From: Polynucleobacter asymbioticus | GTDB taxonomy: Bacteria > Pseudomonadota > Gammaproteobacteria > Burkholderiales > Burkholderiaceae | Length of the DNA: 64,000 nucleotides | Assembly: GCF_018687575.1 (NCBI RefSeq) | Contig: NZ_CP061297.1 | Span: 1,246,821 to 1,310,820, forward strand | Direction: 5' to 3' | Shown here: in pieces, positions 17,781 to 26,162 of the stretch | Layout of the letters: each line of letters begins with the position of its first letter | Position numbering within the stretch: position 1 is the first letter of the stretch | Position numbers and translations under genes: made by a program | Notes under the pieces: generated by a model | The model's database searches: none | What the model was told of the DNA's origin: nothing | What the model saw: the letters and a program-made list of their open reading frames with translations, nothing else

Positions 17781-18266
17781 TTAATAGATAGCGGGAATTA
17801 ATTTCTTGACCCTGTACTGATATTCCCGATAACTCGGAAAACGCTCTGCAAGCCAAACCTCTTCCCGCCTAGCTTTGATGTCAAACAGGAAAAATAGGCC
17901 AATGGAGTATGCAAGCACATAAACACCAGGAAATAGACACAGCCAAGCAAGTGCCGCTAGCAGAACCCCAAAATAGATCGGGTGCCGCACAAAACGATAT
18001 AACCCAGTCTGAATCAGTACAGCATCATCTTTGGGGCAAGGCAAGGGAGTGAAGTTTTTTCCCAGATTGATCACCGCTATCGCCATAATCAGGCAGGCTA
18101 GAAAACTAATGGCGATTCCGCAGGATTGAAGAATGGTGGTGAATGGTTCAGAACTCACCAATGGAGCCCCTTGAGGCCCAAACAGAATGAGGCAAATCAA
18201 CGCCCCCTGAATCACTACATACCATGCACCTCTTGCAAAGATAGTTTGAGGGGCTGATGAATTCAT
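17781..18266 (-). CDS. Isoprenylcysteine methyltransferase-like integral membrane methyltransferase
   Basis: 161 residues with four to five transmembrane segments and the C-terminal signature of the ICMT/PEMT family: YRFVRHPIYFGVLLA followed by KARREEVWLAERFPSYREYQYRVKKLIP. The family binds S-adenosylmethionine in this region and methylates lipids or lipid-linked thiols; bacterial members have mostly unknown substrates. It is on the same strand as, and 28 bp upstream of, the OsmC gene, so they may be co-transcribed. Confidence 0.8.
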   Translation of the reverse strand: MNSSAPQTIFARGAWYVVIQGALICLILFGPQGAPLVSSEPFTTILQSCGIAISFLACLIMAIAVINLGKNFTPLPCPKDDAVLIQTGLYRFVRHPIYFGVLLAALAWLCLFPGVYVLAYSIGLFFLFDIKARREEVWLAERFPSYREYQYRVKKLIPAIY

Positions 18267-18306
18267 GATGTGACCTTAAGGAGATAAGATCACAGTCTAT
18301 CTTGAT

Positions 18307-18579
18307 TTAGTAAGTTACAGCCTTACTAAAGTGCTCATCAATACTGGTCTCGTCTTGACTCAAAACATGTTGTGCAATCAGGAAAACGCCGGAAATAAAG
18401 CTGAGGGCAACAAGTACGCCAAAGGCATGATATTGATTTAAGCCACTCTGATTCAGCGCCTCTAGATAAAGGGCGCTTTCAAATGCTAGGTGGGTAGATA
18501 AGCTCAATAGAGCCAAACCCAAAAATATCTGGGTGATGGTCAAAAATAAGGGTTTTTGGACTTTAGGCTTTGTGGACAT
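18307..18579 (-). CDS. Small membrane protein of unknown function
   Basis: 90 residues with two hydrophobic segments (about 12-32 and 47-67) separated by a short loop, and a polar C-terminus. I recognise no family. It lies 40 bp upstream of the methyltransferase gene on the same strand. Upstream DNA (18580-18728) separates it from the divergent reductase gene and must contain both promoters; no clear operator was found. Confidence 0.5.
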   Translation of the reverse strand: MSTKPKVQKPLFLTITQIFLGLALLSLSTHLAFESALYLEALNQSGLNQYHAFGVLVALSFISGVFLIAQHVLSQDETSIDEHFSKAVTY

Positions 18580-18728
18580 ACGATTCTTTCAATTGGGTAT
18601 GAGTGGATCATATGGGGCTAGCAGGCATAAGTAAAAGAATCCCTTTTTATAAGCTAAATACTTTTTTATCTATAGATCCATCCCCAGAATGAGGATAATT
18701 AAGGTTTTGCATCCACTATTAAGCACTT

Positions 18729-19505
18729 ATGGCAGCCTACAACACCGAAACCGTTCTTACCGTTCACCACTGGAACGACACCCTCTTTAGCTTTACCACC
18801 ACCAGAAATAAAGGTCTGCGCTTTCGTAGCGGCCATTTTTTGATGATTGGCCTAGAGGTTGAAGGTAAGCCTTTAGTCAGAGCTTATAGCGTTGCTAGCC
18901 CCAATTATGAAGAGCACTTGGAGTTTTTAAGTATCAAAGTTCAGGATGGCCCCCTTACCTCCCGCCTTCAGAAGATTCAGGTGGGCGACCCGATTTTGGT
19001 GAGCGAAAAGTCCGTTGGCACACTGGTCATTGATGACTTGAATCCAGGCAAGCATCTATACCTTTTTAGTACTGGTACAGGATTGGCGCCATTTATGAGC
19101 ATCATTCGTGATCCCGATACCTATGAAAAGTTTGAAAAGGTAGTGCTCATACACGGTGTACGTTTGGTGAGCGAATTGGCTTATGGCGAATACATTAAAA
19201 ATGAATTAACTCAGGATGAATATATTGGCGAAATCATCCGTGAGAAGTTAATTTATTACCCAACGGTGACACGTGAGGCTTTTAAGCACACCGGTCGCCT
19301 GACTACTGCAATTGAATCGGGGCAACTCTTTAAAGATATTGGTCTGCCTCCATTAGACCCAGCAGTAGATCGCGCCATGATCTGCGGCAGCCCATCTATG
19401 CTCAAAGAGACTGCTGAGATGCTAGATGCTAAAGGCTTCAAGGTGTCTCCAAGCCTCGGTCAATTAGGTGATTATGTGTTCGAGCGTGCTTTTGTAGAAA
19501 AGTAA
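18729..19505 (+). CDS. fpr: Ferredoxin--NADP+ reductase
   Basis: 258 residues with the two-domain FNR fold. The FAD domain carries RAYSVASPNYEEHLEFLSIK (FAD-binding RxYS) and GPLTSRLQ. The NADP domain carries FSTGTGLAPFMSII and CGSPSMLKE. The end, FERAFVEK, matches the bacterial subclass that transfers electrons between NADPH and ferredoxin or flavodoxin. Such enzymes supply reduced ferredoxin for iron-sulfur assembly or defend against oxidative stress; an ISC operon with ferredoxin lies 14 kb away. Confidence 0.92.
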   Translation: MAAYNTETVLTVHHWNDTLFSFTTTRNKGLRFRSGHFLMIGLEVEGKPLVRAYSVASPNYEEHLEFLSIKVQDGPLTSRLQKIQVGDPILVSEKSVGTLVIDDLNPGKHLYLFSTGTGLAPFMSIIRDPDTYEKFEKVVLIHGVRLVSELAYGEYIKNELTQDEYIGEIIREKLIYYPTVTREAFKHTGRLTTAIESGQLFKDIGLPPLDPAVDRAMICGSPSMLKETAEMLDAKGFKVSPSLGQLGDYVFERAFVEK

Positions 19506-19540
19506 TCCGAGTCATATACCTAAAAGTAATTTAGGCATAG

Positions 19541-19565
19541 CTATATGTTCCTTGTGAATATATAG
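19541..19565. promoter_or_regulatory. Imperfect palindrome upstream of the 54-aa gene
   Basis: CTATATGTTC (19541-19550) and GAATATATAG (19556-19565) are inverted with one G-T mismatch and a 5-bp centre. It lies upstream of the RBS hairpin of the following small gene and could be an operator. No regulator can be named. Confidence 0.3.
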
Positions 19566-19568
19566 ACC

Positions 19569-19606
19569 CCTTGGTAAATTATTCCTAACAAGATTTTTTA
19601 CCAAGG
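19569..19606 (+). promoter_or_regulatory. 5' hairpin sequestering the RBS of the 54-aa gene
   Basis: CCTTGGTAAA (19569-19578) and TTTACCAAGG (19597-19606) are perfectly complementary over 10 bp with an 18-nt loop. The right arm contains the start of the Shine-Dalgarno AAGGAA (19603-19608) for the ATG at 19614. In mRNA this would hide the RBS, so translation might respond to temperature, a protein or a small RNA. Confidence 0.45.
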
Positions 19607-19613
19607 AACGCAG

Positions 19614-19778
19614 ATGTCCCCAGTACGCGAACACTACAACCCGATCATTACCCAGCTTTTGCGTGAGCATGATCAACTGCCACACGAGAATGTGATTGAG
19701 CGAAAAAACTTCCAGCGTAGAATTTTATTCTTGATGACCACCATCAAGATGGAAGAGTTTGAGGATTCTTACGCTTAA
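19614..19778 (+). CDS. Small conserved-type hypothetical protein (54 aa)
   Basis: 54 residues starting MSPVREHYNP and ending EFEDSYA, preceded by RBS AAGGAA at 6-bp spacing. Composition is charged and helical (ITQLLREHDQLPHENVIERKNFQRRI), with no signal or membrane segment. Its stop is 5 bp before the 3' end of the convergent exporter gene. A promoter-like AT-rich region and the RBS-sequestering hairpin lie upstream. No family is recognised; coding is judged from RBS, codon pattern and position. Confidence 0.55.
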   Translation: MSPVREHYNPIITQLLREHDQLPHENVIERKNFQRRILFLMTTIKMEEFEDSYA

Positions 19779-19803
19779 AAAAATTACCAAGAACTGGTAA
19801 TGA
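19779..19803 (-). terminator. Terminator of the exporter/suy-like operon
   Basis: On the minus strand ATTACCA-GTTCT-TGGTAAT forms a hairpin followed by seven T's. The stop codon of the YeiH-type exporter gene lies in the right arm. It would end the minus-strand operon running from the dehydrogenase to the exporter. Confidence 0.7.
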
Positions 19804-20776
19804 AAATTAAGCCGATTGCCGCAATAAATAAAGTTTCAACAACTAACATCACCACTGGCTGCCAACCCAATTTGGCCAACTCTTGAAAATTGGTTTTTAG
19901 TCCGGCTGCACCAATAGCAATTACCAGCATCCAACGAGAAATATCGCCAATAGAATGTGTTGCTGAACTTGGCAAAATCTGCATGGATGCAACAACTGAT
20001 AAGGCAACAAAACCCAATAAGAATGTTGGTATCAGGCGCAAGCTGCCCCACCCTAAGCGTTGAGATGATTTTTCAGCTCCAAAGAAAATGGAGATAAACA
20101 AAACAACAGGTAGCAGCAGAGCTACACGGAAAAGCTTCACAACGGTTGCAACGTCACCCGCCTCAGGCCCAAACAACATACCTGCAGCAACCACCTGCGC
20201 TACATCATGAATCGTTGCCCCTAAGAAGATGCCCGCTGGCAAAGCAGTGATATTCAATAACTGCAAGGCAAAGGGATAAACAACCATGGCAATAGTAGAA
20301 AGGACTGTTACCCCCACCACTACCAGCAATGTAAATCGCTCATTCTCTTTTGTTTTGGGAAGAACAGAGGCAACAGCTAACGCAGCAGAGGCTCCACATA
20401 TACCAACAGATCCACCTGCAATCAAACCGAAGTCGGGAGAGAGCTTTAATAGTCTCGCAAGGAAAAATCCAAGCGTTACCGTAGCTGCAACCGCAAACAT
20501 CACCATTAATCCGGTATTCAAACCAATTGCACCAATATCTGCAAACGTAATACGAATGCCCAGAAACGCAACGCCTAATCGCAATACTGTTTTTGCGCAG
20601 AAATCGATTCCTGGCTTAACAGTCTCATTGAGGTATAAAAAATGAAGTGATAAGCCTATTAACAAGGCATAGAGAAGCTGGGGTCCACCATAATTCTCGG
20701 AGAGAAAGCTGGTGGACATGGCGATGACAAGACAAACCAACAGCCCTGGGATATTTTTGCGAGCAGTAATGAACAT
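19784..20776 (-). CDS. suyZ: YeiH/SuyZ-type putative sulfate exporter
   Basis: 330 residues, a hydrophobic protein with about 9-10 transmembrane helices of the UPF0324/YeiH family. Characteristic stretches include LRLGVAFLGIRITFADIG, LIAGGSVGICGASAALAV and GATIHDVAQVVAAG. SuyZ, described beside suyAB in Paracoccus as the putative exporter of sulfate made during cysteate/sulfolactate breakdown, is of this type. Here too it is last in an operon with SuyAB-like genes and a GntR regulator, 5 bp after the regulator. The symbol is by context. E. coli YeiH itself has no proven substrate, so sulfate or sulfite export is inferred. Confidence 0.7.
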   Translation of the reverse strand: MFITARKNIPGLLVCLVIAMSTSFLSENYGGPQLLYALLIGLSLHFLYLNETVKPGIDFCAKTVLRLGVAFLGIRITFADIGAIGLNTGLMVMFAVAATVTLGFFLARLLKLSPDFGLIAGGSVGICGASAALAVASVLPKTKENERFTLLVVVGVTVLSTIAMVVYPFALQLLNITALPAGIFLGATIHDVAQVVAAGMLFGPEAGDVATVVKLFRVALLLPVVLFISIFFGAEKSSQRLGWGSLRLIPTFLLGFVALSVVASMQILPSSATHSIGDISRWMLVIAIGAAGLKTNFQELAKLGWQPVVMLVVETLFIAAIGLIFITSSW

Positions 20777-20781
20777 CTAGG

Positions 20782-21501
20782 CTAGGCCACTAACTCACTA
20801 AAGTACTCATGTTGGCTCGTATTCAGAGTGGAGACACGCCACTCCAAGGGTTCATCCTGAATACCCAGCGCCACCCTTCTGATCACCAATACAGGCGAAT
20901 CCGGATTTAATCCAAGCCATTCTGCATGTTGCTTACCAGCAAGACCAGCGCGCAAACGTTCACTGCTTCGCACAACAGTCTGGCCGTATTCCATTTGATA
21001 CATCTGATAAATACTTCCCTTGCGCTCAATAAAATCGGCGCGGGTTAAATTTTTGAACCGCTTTTTATCTAGCGTGATCTGATCGATCATCACGCACTGG
21101 CCCTCCAATGAGAGCCGATTGGTAATTCGCCAAACTGGAGAGCCTTCTTTAATCTGCAGCTTGCCAGCCTCTTCTTTATTGGCAGCTGCTGTATTTAATG
21201 AGACTAGCTCAACCTTGGGATAAACCTTCTTTTCAACGTCATGCTTTACGACATGAAAAAAGTAATACAACAGTCTTTTGAGATCATGCTCAACAACATA
21301 GGTGCCCCTGCCTTGGCGCCGGACCACGATACCTTCCGCGACTAACTCATCCACTGCCTTGCGCAGGGTTCCTATTGATACATCTAACTCTTTCGATAAA
21401 TCCTTTTCGGCAGGCAAAGCCTGCCCCATAGGATATCGACCCCTGACCAGATCCTCGGTGATCTTCTGCTTGACTTCTTGATAAGCGGTCAGGTTTCTCA
21501 T
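20782..21501 (-). CDS. GntR family regulator with UTRA ligand domain (SuyR-like)
   Basis: 239 residues. An N-terminal winged helix (residues 1-70: YPMGQALPAEKDLSKELDVS, then IGTLRKAVDELVAEGIVVRRQGRGTYV) is followed by a UTRA/HutC-type ligand domain (about 90-235) ending in VLVIRRVALGIQDEPLEWRVSTLNT. UTRA domains bind small carboxylates or sugars that release the repressor. It is encoded between the lyase (10 bp) and the exporter, so it very likely controls this operon and may bind the 30-bp palindrome at 24151-24180. Confidence 0.85.
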   Translation of the reverse strand: MRNLTAYQEVKQKITEDLVRGRYPMGQALPAEKDLSKELDVSIGTLRKAVDELVAEGIVVRRQGRGTYVVEHDLKRLLYYFFHVVKHDVEKKVYPKVELVSLNTAAANKEEAGKLQIKEGSPVWRITNRLSLEGQCVMIDQITLDKKRFKNLTRADFIERKGSIYQMYQMEYGQTVVRSSERLRAGLAGKQHAEWLGLNPDSPVLVIRRVALGIQDEPLEWRVSTLNTSQHEYFSELVA

Positions 21502-21510
21502 GCTAGAGAC

Positions 21511-22683
21511 TTAAGCTGATTCGTATAAACGAGTTAATACGAACTCACGATGGCCAAGAATCTCTGAGGCAGTCAATTCACCATCGGCTGTGCGCTTTAA
21601 GCACTCCAACAGTTTGTTGCCTGCATCGTCCATATTCTCTTCGCGACGCAATAAGCCAGAGACGTCAACGTCAATGTGCTCACCCATTGTGCGAACAGTC
21701 TTTGGATTTGCGCAAATCTTAATTACTGGAAGAATTGCATTACCAATGACGTTACCCTGCCCTGTTGGGAAGAAGTGAGCCGTGAAACCAGCTGCTGCGC
21801 ACAAAGTCACCATTTCAGCGGCTGCTGATGATGAGTCCATAAAGTGAAGCCCAGGAATGGTTGGCTCTTCACCCTTATCCAGCACGCTATCCACAATACA
21901 TTTCTTACCAATTTTTTGGATATTGCCTAAGGCCTTCTCTTCGATGGTTGTCAAACCGCCCGCAATATTGCCTTTTGTTGGCTGAGAATCAGATAAGTCA
22001 CTTGTCTTATGACGCTCAATCACATCCTGGTAGCGATCAAACATCTCGCGGAATTTTTTCTTGACCTCAGGAGTACGGCAACGCGCTTCAACTAAATGCT
22101 CGCCACCAGTTAACTCGGTAGTTTCACCGAATACCAAGGTAGAACCAATTCCATACAACTTATCAAAGGCATCACCTACGGTTGGGTTTGCACCGCAACC
22201 AGAAGTGGTATCAGACTCACCGCACTTGGTGGAAACCCACAACTCTGAGAGAGGAGCGGAAACACGTTTTTGCTTAGACGCATGCTTCATCATGCTGTAA
22301 GCAGCTTTACTGGCGGAGGCAATCGTCGCTGTATCGCCATTGCCCTCAATCCAGAAGCCCTCAACTGGCTTGCCTGATGCCTTGATGCCATCAACAATGA
22401 TTTTTGTCCACTGTGGCTCAATACCAATGACCACTACAGCGGCTACGTTTGGATTGCAACCTGTTCCAATCAAAGTACGGAAATGCAAATCCAAGTCGGC
22501 TCCAAACTGTAAACGACCATAGGAGTGAGGAATTGCCATGGTTCCTTTGATATTGTTTGCTACTGCCTCACAGGCTGCATTAGACAGGTCGTCTAAAGGC
22601 AAAATCAATACATGATTACGAATACCCATGCGGCCGTTTTCACGGCGATAACCTAAAAAGGTCGCGTCTTTCAAATTAGTCAT
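21511..22683 (-). CDS. suyB: UxaA-family lyase large subunit, probable (R)-sulfolactate sulfo-lyase beta
   Basis: 390 residues of the altronate/galactarate dehydratase C-terminal family, without the N-terminal SAF domain, which is a separate gene here. The metal/Fe-S site region is [20 protein letters not shown] (residues 151-170); other Cys are at TGCNPN (residue 76) and KKCIVD. SuyAB cleaves (R)-3-sulfolactate to pyruvate and sulfite. Size (about 390 aa), the split gene and the YeiH/SuyZ-type neighbour support SuyB. Altronate or another sugar-acid dehydratase remains the alternative, since family motifs are shared. The N-terminal [19 protein letters not shown] is typical of both. Confidence 0.7.
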   Translation of the reverse strand: MTNLKDATFLGYRRENGRMGIRNHVLILPLDDLSNAACEAVANNIKGTMAIPHSYGRLQFGADLDLHFRTLIGTGCNPNVAAVVVIGIEPQWTKIIVDGIKASGKPVEGFWIEGNGDTATIASASKAAYSMMKHASKQKRVSAPLSELWVSTKCGESDTTSGCGANPTVGDAFDKLYGIGSTLVFGETTELTGGEHLVEARCRTPEVKKKFREMFDRYQDVIERHKTSDLSDSQPTKGNIAGGLTTIEEKALGNIQKIGKKCIVDSVLDKGEEPTIPGLHFMDSSSAAAEMVTLCAAAGFTAHFFPTGQGNVIGNAILPVIKICANPKTVRTMGEHIDVDVSGLLRREENMDDAGNKLLECLKRTADGELTASEILGHREFVLTRLYESA

Positions 22684-22725
22684 TTTTTATATCTCTTTCA
22701 ATGAATAGGTAAATAAGGTGCCGGA

Positions 22726-23007
22726 TTACCAGCGCTTAGTTTTTACGTTTTGGACGTGAAGGTGCTCGCCTTTTTTGATTGGAGCTACTACCTTGCCAAT
22801 ATCAACGCCGTATTTCATGACAGTGTCGCCTGGCTTGAAATCGTTCAATGAAATTTTGTGACCAATAGGAATATCACTTTCAGACTTGATATTTAAGGTG
22901 AGATCACCATCCATAACCCAACCAATCAAATCAGTACCAGCTTTTACACCCTCAACCACAACTACACCTACGCCATCTGCTGGCTCATGCACGACAAAGT
23001 GGATCAT
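22726..23007 (-). CDS. suyA: UxaA-family small subunit (SAF domain), probable sulfolactate sulfo-lyase alpha
   Basis: 93 residues forming a single SAF domain: HEPADGVGVVVVEGVKAGTDL, GHKISLNDFKPGDTVMKYGVDIGKV and GEHLHVQNVKTKRW, the last being the typical G-x-x-V-H-x-H/Q-N motif. In UxaA/GarD this domain is fused to the front of the lyase; in SuyAB it is a separate small subunit. It precedes suyB by 42 bp, so it is the alpha subunit of the same enzyme. Confidence 0.72.
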   Translation of the reverse strand: MIHFVVHEPADGVGVVVVEGVKAGTDLIGWVMDGDLTLNIKSESDIPIGHKISLNDFKPGDTVMKYGVDIGKVVAPIKKGEHLHVQNVKTKRW

Positions 23008-23040
23008 TACTATCTCCTCAATAATCTCATTTATAAAAAA

Positions 23041-24051
23041 CTACTTAGTCCATGACTGGCGAATACCAGCCTGAATTTCTTCTACAACAACATCAGAAAC
23101 TGTTACCCCGCCTTTAAAACCGGCAGCGCGCTGTTGAAAACGGCGCTGACCAGGTAGGCGGGTTCCCGCATCTGCACTTAATTCCCTCAAGAAGTCTTGA
23201 ATGCGATTGGCAAAAATAGTGGGGCCTGCCAAACCAGGATCAATAGTTAAGATCAGTTGACCAATGCGTGGGCGATTTCCTTTGGGGTCAAAAAAGGAAT
23301 CTGCCTCATAGGAAAATCTGCTGCCTGAGAGACCAACTACTAGTAATTCAACGATCAAGGCAAGCAAAGCACCCTTATCACCACCCAAGGGAACCATTAA
23401 GCCCTGAAGACCTTCCTGCGGATCGGTGGTTGGCTTACCGTCAGCGGTCAACGCCCACCCCTCCGGGATTTTTTGGCCATTTTTTGCCGCCACCAATAAT
23501 TTTCCACGGGCAACTGCTGAAAGCGACATATCAATCACTAGCGGATCGGCAGCATCAATTGGAAAAGCTGCGGCCAAGGGATTGGTCCCAAACATCGCTC
23601 TTGCACCGCCAACCATGGGCATTGCGGCTGGAGTATTTCCAAACAACAAAGAGATATATCCCGCCCTTGCTGCAGCCTCAACGTAATGTCCCGCAACACC
23701 AAAATGATGGCTATTAGTTACTGCCACCAAACCAAGGCCATTTTTTGAGGCTAAATTTACTGATAGGTCTGTAGCAAAGCGAAGTGCTGGAAAGGCCAAT
23801 CCATCGCGCGCATCAACCAAAGCGGCTGAAGTTTTAAATGGTCTTACCTTAAGCTTAGGCGCCAATTCAATACGGCCATTTTTAGCATGTCCGGCGTATT
23901 GCGCCACTCTAGCCAATCCATGCGATGCGAGACCATCTAGCTCGGCTAAAGCCAAAAATTGAGCTGTTTCATGGGCCGCCTTAGGGTCTAAGCCAGCAGC
24001 CTTCAGACCCGAATCTGCCAAAGTCAGTATTTCAGAGTAGGTGAGATTCAT
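23041..24051 (-). CDS. Ldh/ComC family NAD(P)H-dependent 2-hydroxyacid dehydrogenase
   Basis: Start taken at ATG 24051, with RBS AGGA 8 bp upstream, giving 336 residues (an in-frame TTG at 24066 has no RBS). The protein belongs to the malate/L-lactate/L-sulfolactate dehydrogenase family (MdhA, ComC, YbiC), which has its own NAD-binding fold. Visible family stretches are VTNSHHFGVAGHYVEAAARAG, MFGTNPLAAAFP and VPLGGDKGALLALIVELL. ComC is (R)-sulfolactate dehydrogenase. As first gene of the operon with suyAB it probably interconverts sulfolactate and sulfopyruvate (perhaps to racemise it with a partner); malate or lactate are alternatives. Confidence 0.75.
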   Translation of the reverse strand: MNLTYSEILTLADSGLKAAGLDPKAAHETAQFLALAELDGLASHGLARVAQYAGHAKNGRIELAPKLKVRPFKTSAALVDARDGLAFPALRFATDLSVNLASKNGLGLVAVTNSHHFGVAGHYVEAAARAGYISLLFGNTPAAMPMVGGARAMFGTNPLAAAFPIDAADPLVIDMSLSAVARGKLLVAAKNGQKIPEGWALTADGKPTTDPQEGLQGLMVPLGGDKGALLALIVELLVVGLSGSRFSYEADSFFDPKGNRPRIGQLILTIDPGLAGPTIFANRIQDFLRELSADAGTRLPGQRRFQQRAAGFKGGVTVSDVVVEEIQAGIRQSWTK

Positions 24052-24066
24052 GCGTAGATCCTGCAA

Positions 24067-24353
24067 TCATGAGCAATCAAAGTCCGCCCTTCAAAACACA
24101 GGGTTTTAGGGGCTTGACTTAGTCGATTGTTAGGGATCAAAATAGAGCACATATCTGAATCATATAGATGATTTAGATATCTTGCAAGAACCAATTCATT
24201 GTGCGGCGCAACGAATACAAAGCGGTGCTTCAGGATGGGCGGGGGAGACAGTAGTGACATATAAGCATATAACTATTAAATCGCAGTTGAGTATGTTTTT
24301 TTGATAACTAAGTAACTAAGATACAAAGATCAAATTTCCACTGGAGGTCACCG
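24067..24353. promoter_or_regulatory. Divergent promoter region of the suy-like operon and Bug gene
   Basis: 287 bp with no convincing gene. It holds the 30-bp palindrome and, near the right end, the repeat AACTAAGTAACTAAGATA (24307-24324) just ahead of the Bug gene's GGAGG RBS (24342-24346). A 70-codon minus-strand frame crossing it (24048-24260) looks like a chance ORF. Confidence 0.5.
24151..24180. promoter_or_regulatory. 30-bp near-perfect palindrome (operator candidate)
   Basis: ATATCT-G-AATCAT at 24151-24163 is inverted as ATGATT-T-AGATAT at 24168-24180, with centre ATAG; only position 7 and the centre are off. It lies in the 287-bp divergent region between the dehydrogenase gene (minus) and the Bug protein gene (plus), about 100 bp from the first and 175 bp from the second. 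Its length suits a dimeric regulator such as the GntR/UTRA protein of this operon. Confidence 0.55.
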
Positions 24354-25340
24354 ATGTTTAAGATTCAAAAATATAAGTTGAGTAGACGTTTAGTTTTAAT
24401 AGCTGGGGCACTTACCCTGGCACTACCCCAATTAGCGACAGCACAATCTTGGCCAACAAAGCCAATTAAATTAATCATTCCATTTGCAGCCGGCGGTACC
24501 ACTGACATTCTTGGTCGACTCTTAGCTCAACAACTAACAAAGGATCTAGGGCAAAACGTTATTGTTGAAAACAAAGGTGGTGCCGGTGGAAATATCGCGG
24601 CAGAATTTGTGGCTCAAGCCCCTGCTGACGGCTATACCATCATGCTTGCATCAGGCAGCATGCTTACTGTGAATCCTAATTTGTATAAAAAATTACCTGT
24701 TAATTATGCAAAAGACTTTGTTTACATCACCAACGTAGCAAGTGGTCCAATGTTGTTATCAGTAAGTACAAAATTACCTGTTAAGAATTTCGGTGAGTTT
24801 ATTGCCTACGCAAAAACCAAGGACCTGAACTTTGGCTCAGCTGGAATCGGTAGCCAGGTTCATATGGCGGGTGAGAATTTGACTTATGCCGCCAACATTC
24901 CAGCAACGCATGTTCCATATAAAGGTGAGTCTGCCGCAATTAATGATTTAGTCTCTGGTCAAATTGACTTCATGGTGGGCAACCTGACCGCGGCAACTGG
25001 CTTTGCTAAGAATGGTCAAATTAAACCATTGGCTGTAACTAGTGCTAAACGCGTCAAACAGTTACCAGACATTCCAACTGTTGCTGAATCTGGCATCCCT
25101 GGATTTGAGAGCACCGGTTGGTTTGGCTTAGTGGCACCAGCAAATACACCAAAAGCAATTACCGAGAAAATCTATGATGCCACTGTAAAAGCGGTGAGTT
25201 CCGAAGCTATGAAAAAGAGTTTGGACCTTAACGGTTTAACAGCCGTTGTCAATAATCAAAGAGACTTTGAAGCTCAAGTGAAGGCCGAGTCAGCCTCATG
25301 GGAGAAGGTTATTAAGGGTCGCAATATTAGCGCTCAGTAA
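24354..25340 (+). CDS. Bug family periplasmic substrate-binding protein (TctC-type)
   Basis: 328 residues with a Sec signal peptide (cleavage near residue 30, at TAQSWPTK) and the Bug/TctC fold: WPTKPIKLIIPFAAGGTTDILGR, NKGGAGGNIAAEFVAQAPADGYT, VPYKGESAAINDLVSGQIDFM and GWFGLVAPANTP. Bug proteins bind carboxylates for tripartite tricarboxylate transporters or act as sensors. No TctA/TctB membrane genes are nearby, which is common in Bug-rich Burkholderiales, so the permease must be elsewhere. A strong GGAGG RBS and divergent placement suggest co-regulation with the suy-like operon; the ligand might be sulfolactate or a dicarboxylate. Confidence 0.88.
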   Translation: MFKIQKYKLSRRLVLIAGALTLALPQLATAQSWPTKPIKLIIPFAAGGTTDILGRLLAQQLTKDLGQNVIVENKGGAGGNIAAEFVAQAPADGYTIMLASGSMLTVNPNLYKKLPVNYAKDFVYITNVASGPMLLSVSTKLPVKNFGEFIAYAKTKDLNFGSAGIGSQVHMAGENLTYAANIPATHVPYKGESAAINDLVSGQIDFMVGNLTAATGFAKNGQIKPLAVTSAKRVKQLPDIPTVAESGIPGFESTGWFGLVAPANTPKAITEKIYDATVKAVSSEAMKKSLDLNGLTAVVNNQRDFEAQVKAESASWEKVIKGRNISAQ

Positions 25341-25357
25341 GAACTGCTAGCGGCAAG

Positions 25358-25389
25358 TAAAAAGCGAGGATACGTCCTCGCTTTTTTTA
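25358..25389 (+). terminator. Rho-independent terminator of the Bug gene
   Basis: AAAAGCGAGGA (25360-25370), loop TACG, TCCTCGCTTTT (25375-25385) then further T's. It also has an A-rich left flank and might terminate the convergent TSUP transcript. Confidence 0.9.
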
Positions 25390-25407
25390 TTTTCTCGGAA
25401 AATATTT

Positions 25408-26160
25408 TTATGTAATTTGCCTCAGCAATAACATGGAACCAGAAAATACCAATATGGATCCATAGGCGATACGCATAGAAGCATTGCTCAGCTTAGTGTG
25501 GACATGGGAGCCCACCCAAATTCCCAAGAACGTCACTGGCATTAAGCAAACCGCAAGGCCAAGCACCTCCCAACTTAAGATAAGCCCCGTAACCAACATT
25601 AATGCGAGCCGCAAAAATGTCAGCATAAAAAGAATGAAGGCCATAGTTGCGCGCAGCACCTTTGGATTGGCAATTCGTAAACCAAGGTAGGAAACGTACA
25701 GCGGGCCACCAGTAGCAAATAGAGCAGTAAATACACCCCCAAAGAAGCCGGCAGGTATTGCCCACCATCTACTAATGGGATCGAAAGTTTCTACATTTCT
25801 CTTCACCAATACGCGCAGGCCATTGATGGCTGCAAAAATACCGAGAACGAGTAGTAAAGGCTCACCTGGTGCCTTCACCAATAAAAAGATACCTAAGACC
25901 ATCCCGACCAAGCTACAAGGGAATAGCCACTTTAATTCTTGGGTATTCGCATCGCCAGATGACTTTCTGCCGATATACAGCGCTGCACACATATCGATGA
26001 TGACCATCATCGGAACCACAGCTTTGAGAGGGTATATCTGTACCAGCAAGGGGACGGCTACTATTGATGAGCCGAACCCGGAAACTCCAAAGATAAAAAA
26101 TGCGCAAAGAACAATAACTGCTGCTAACGCAAATGAAGCTGGTTCAATTAATTCAAAAAT
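25408..26160 (-). CDS. TSUP (TauE/SafE-like) permease, probable non-canonical ATT start
   Basis: The first canonical start in frame (TTG 26049) would cut away the first transmembrane helix and the family's N-terminal motif. Reading upstream, the frame stays open and encodes ELIEPASFALAAV, then FGVSGFGSSIVAVPLL, clearly homologous to TSUP proteins. The only sensible start is one of two ATT codons (26163 or 26160), 4-8 bp after AGAGG at the end of the upstream flavoprotein gene. This gives about 250 residues and 7-8 helices, the usual size. TSUP members export sulfite, sulfoacetate or other anions. Whether ATT is used or the gene is damaged is uncertain. Confidence 0.65.
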   Translation of the reverse strand: MFELIEPASFALAAVIVLCAFFIFGVSGFGSSIVAVPLLVQIYPLKAVVPMMVIIDMCAALYIGRKSSGDANTQELKWLFPCSLVGMVLGIFLLVKAPGEPLLLVLGIFAAINGLRVLVKRNVETFDPISRWWAIPAGFFGGVFTALFATGGPLYVSYLGLRIANPKVLRATMAFILFMLTFLRLALMLVTGLILSWEVLGLAVCLMPVTFLGIWVGSHVHTKLSNASMRIAYGSILVFSGSMLLLRQIT

Positions 26161-26162
26161 AA

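Noticed and set aside
24048..24260. Minus-strand 70-codon ORF across the suy/Bug divergent region
   Set aside because: Composition is not protein-like, no RBS fits, and it runs through the palindrome.
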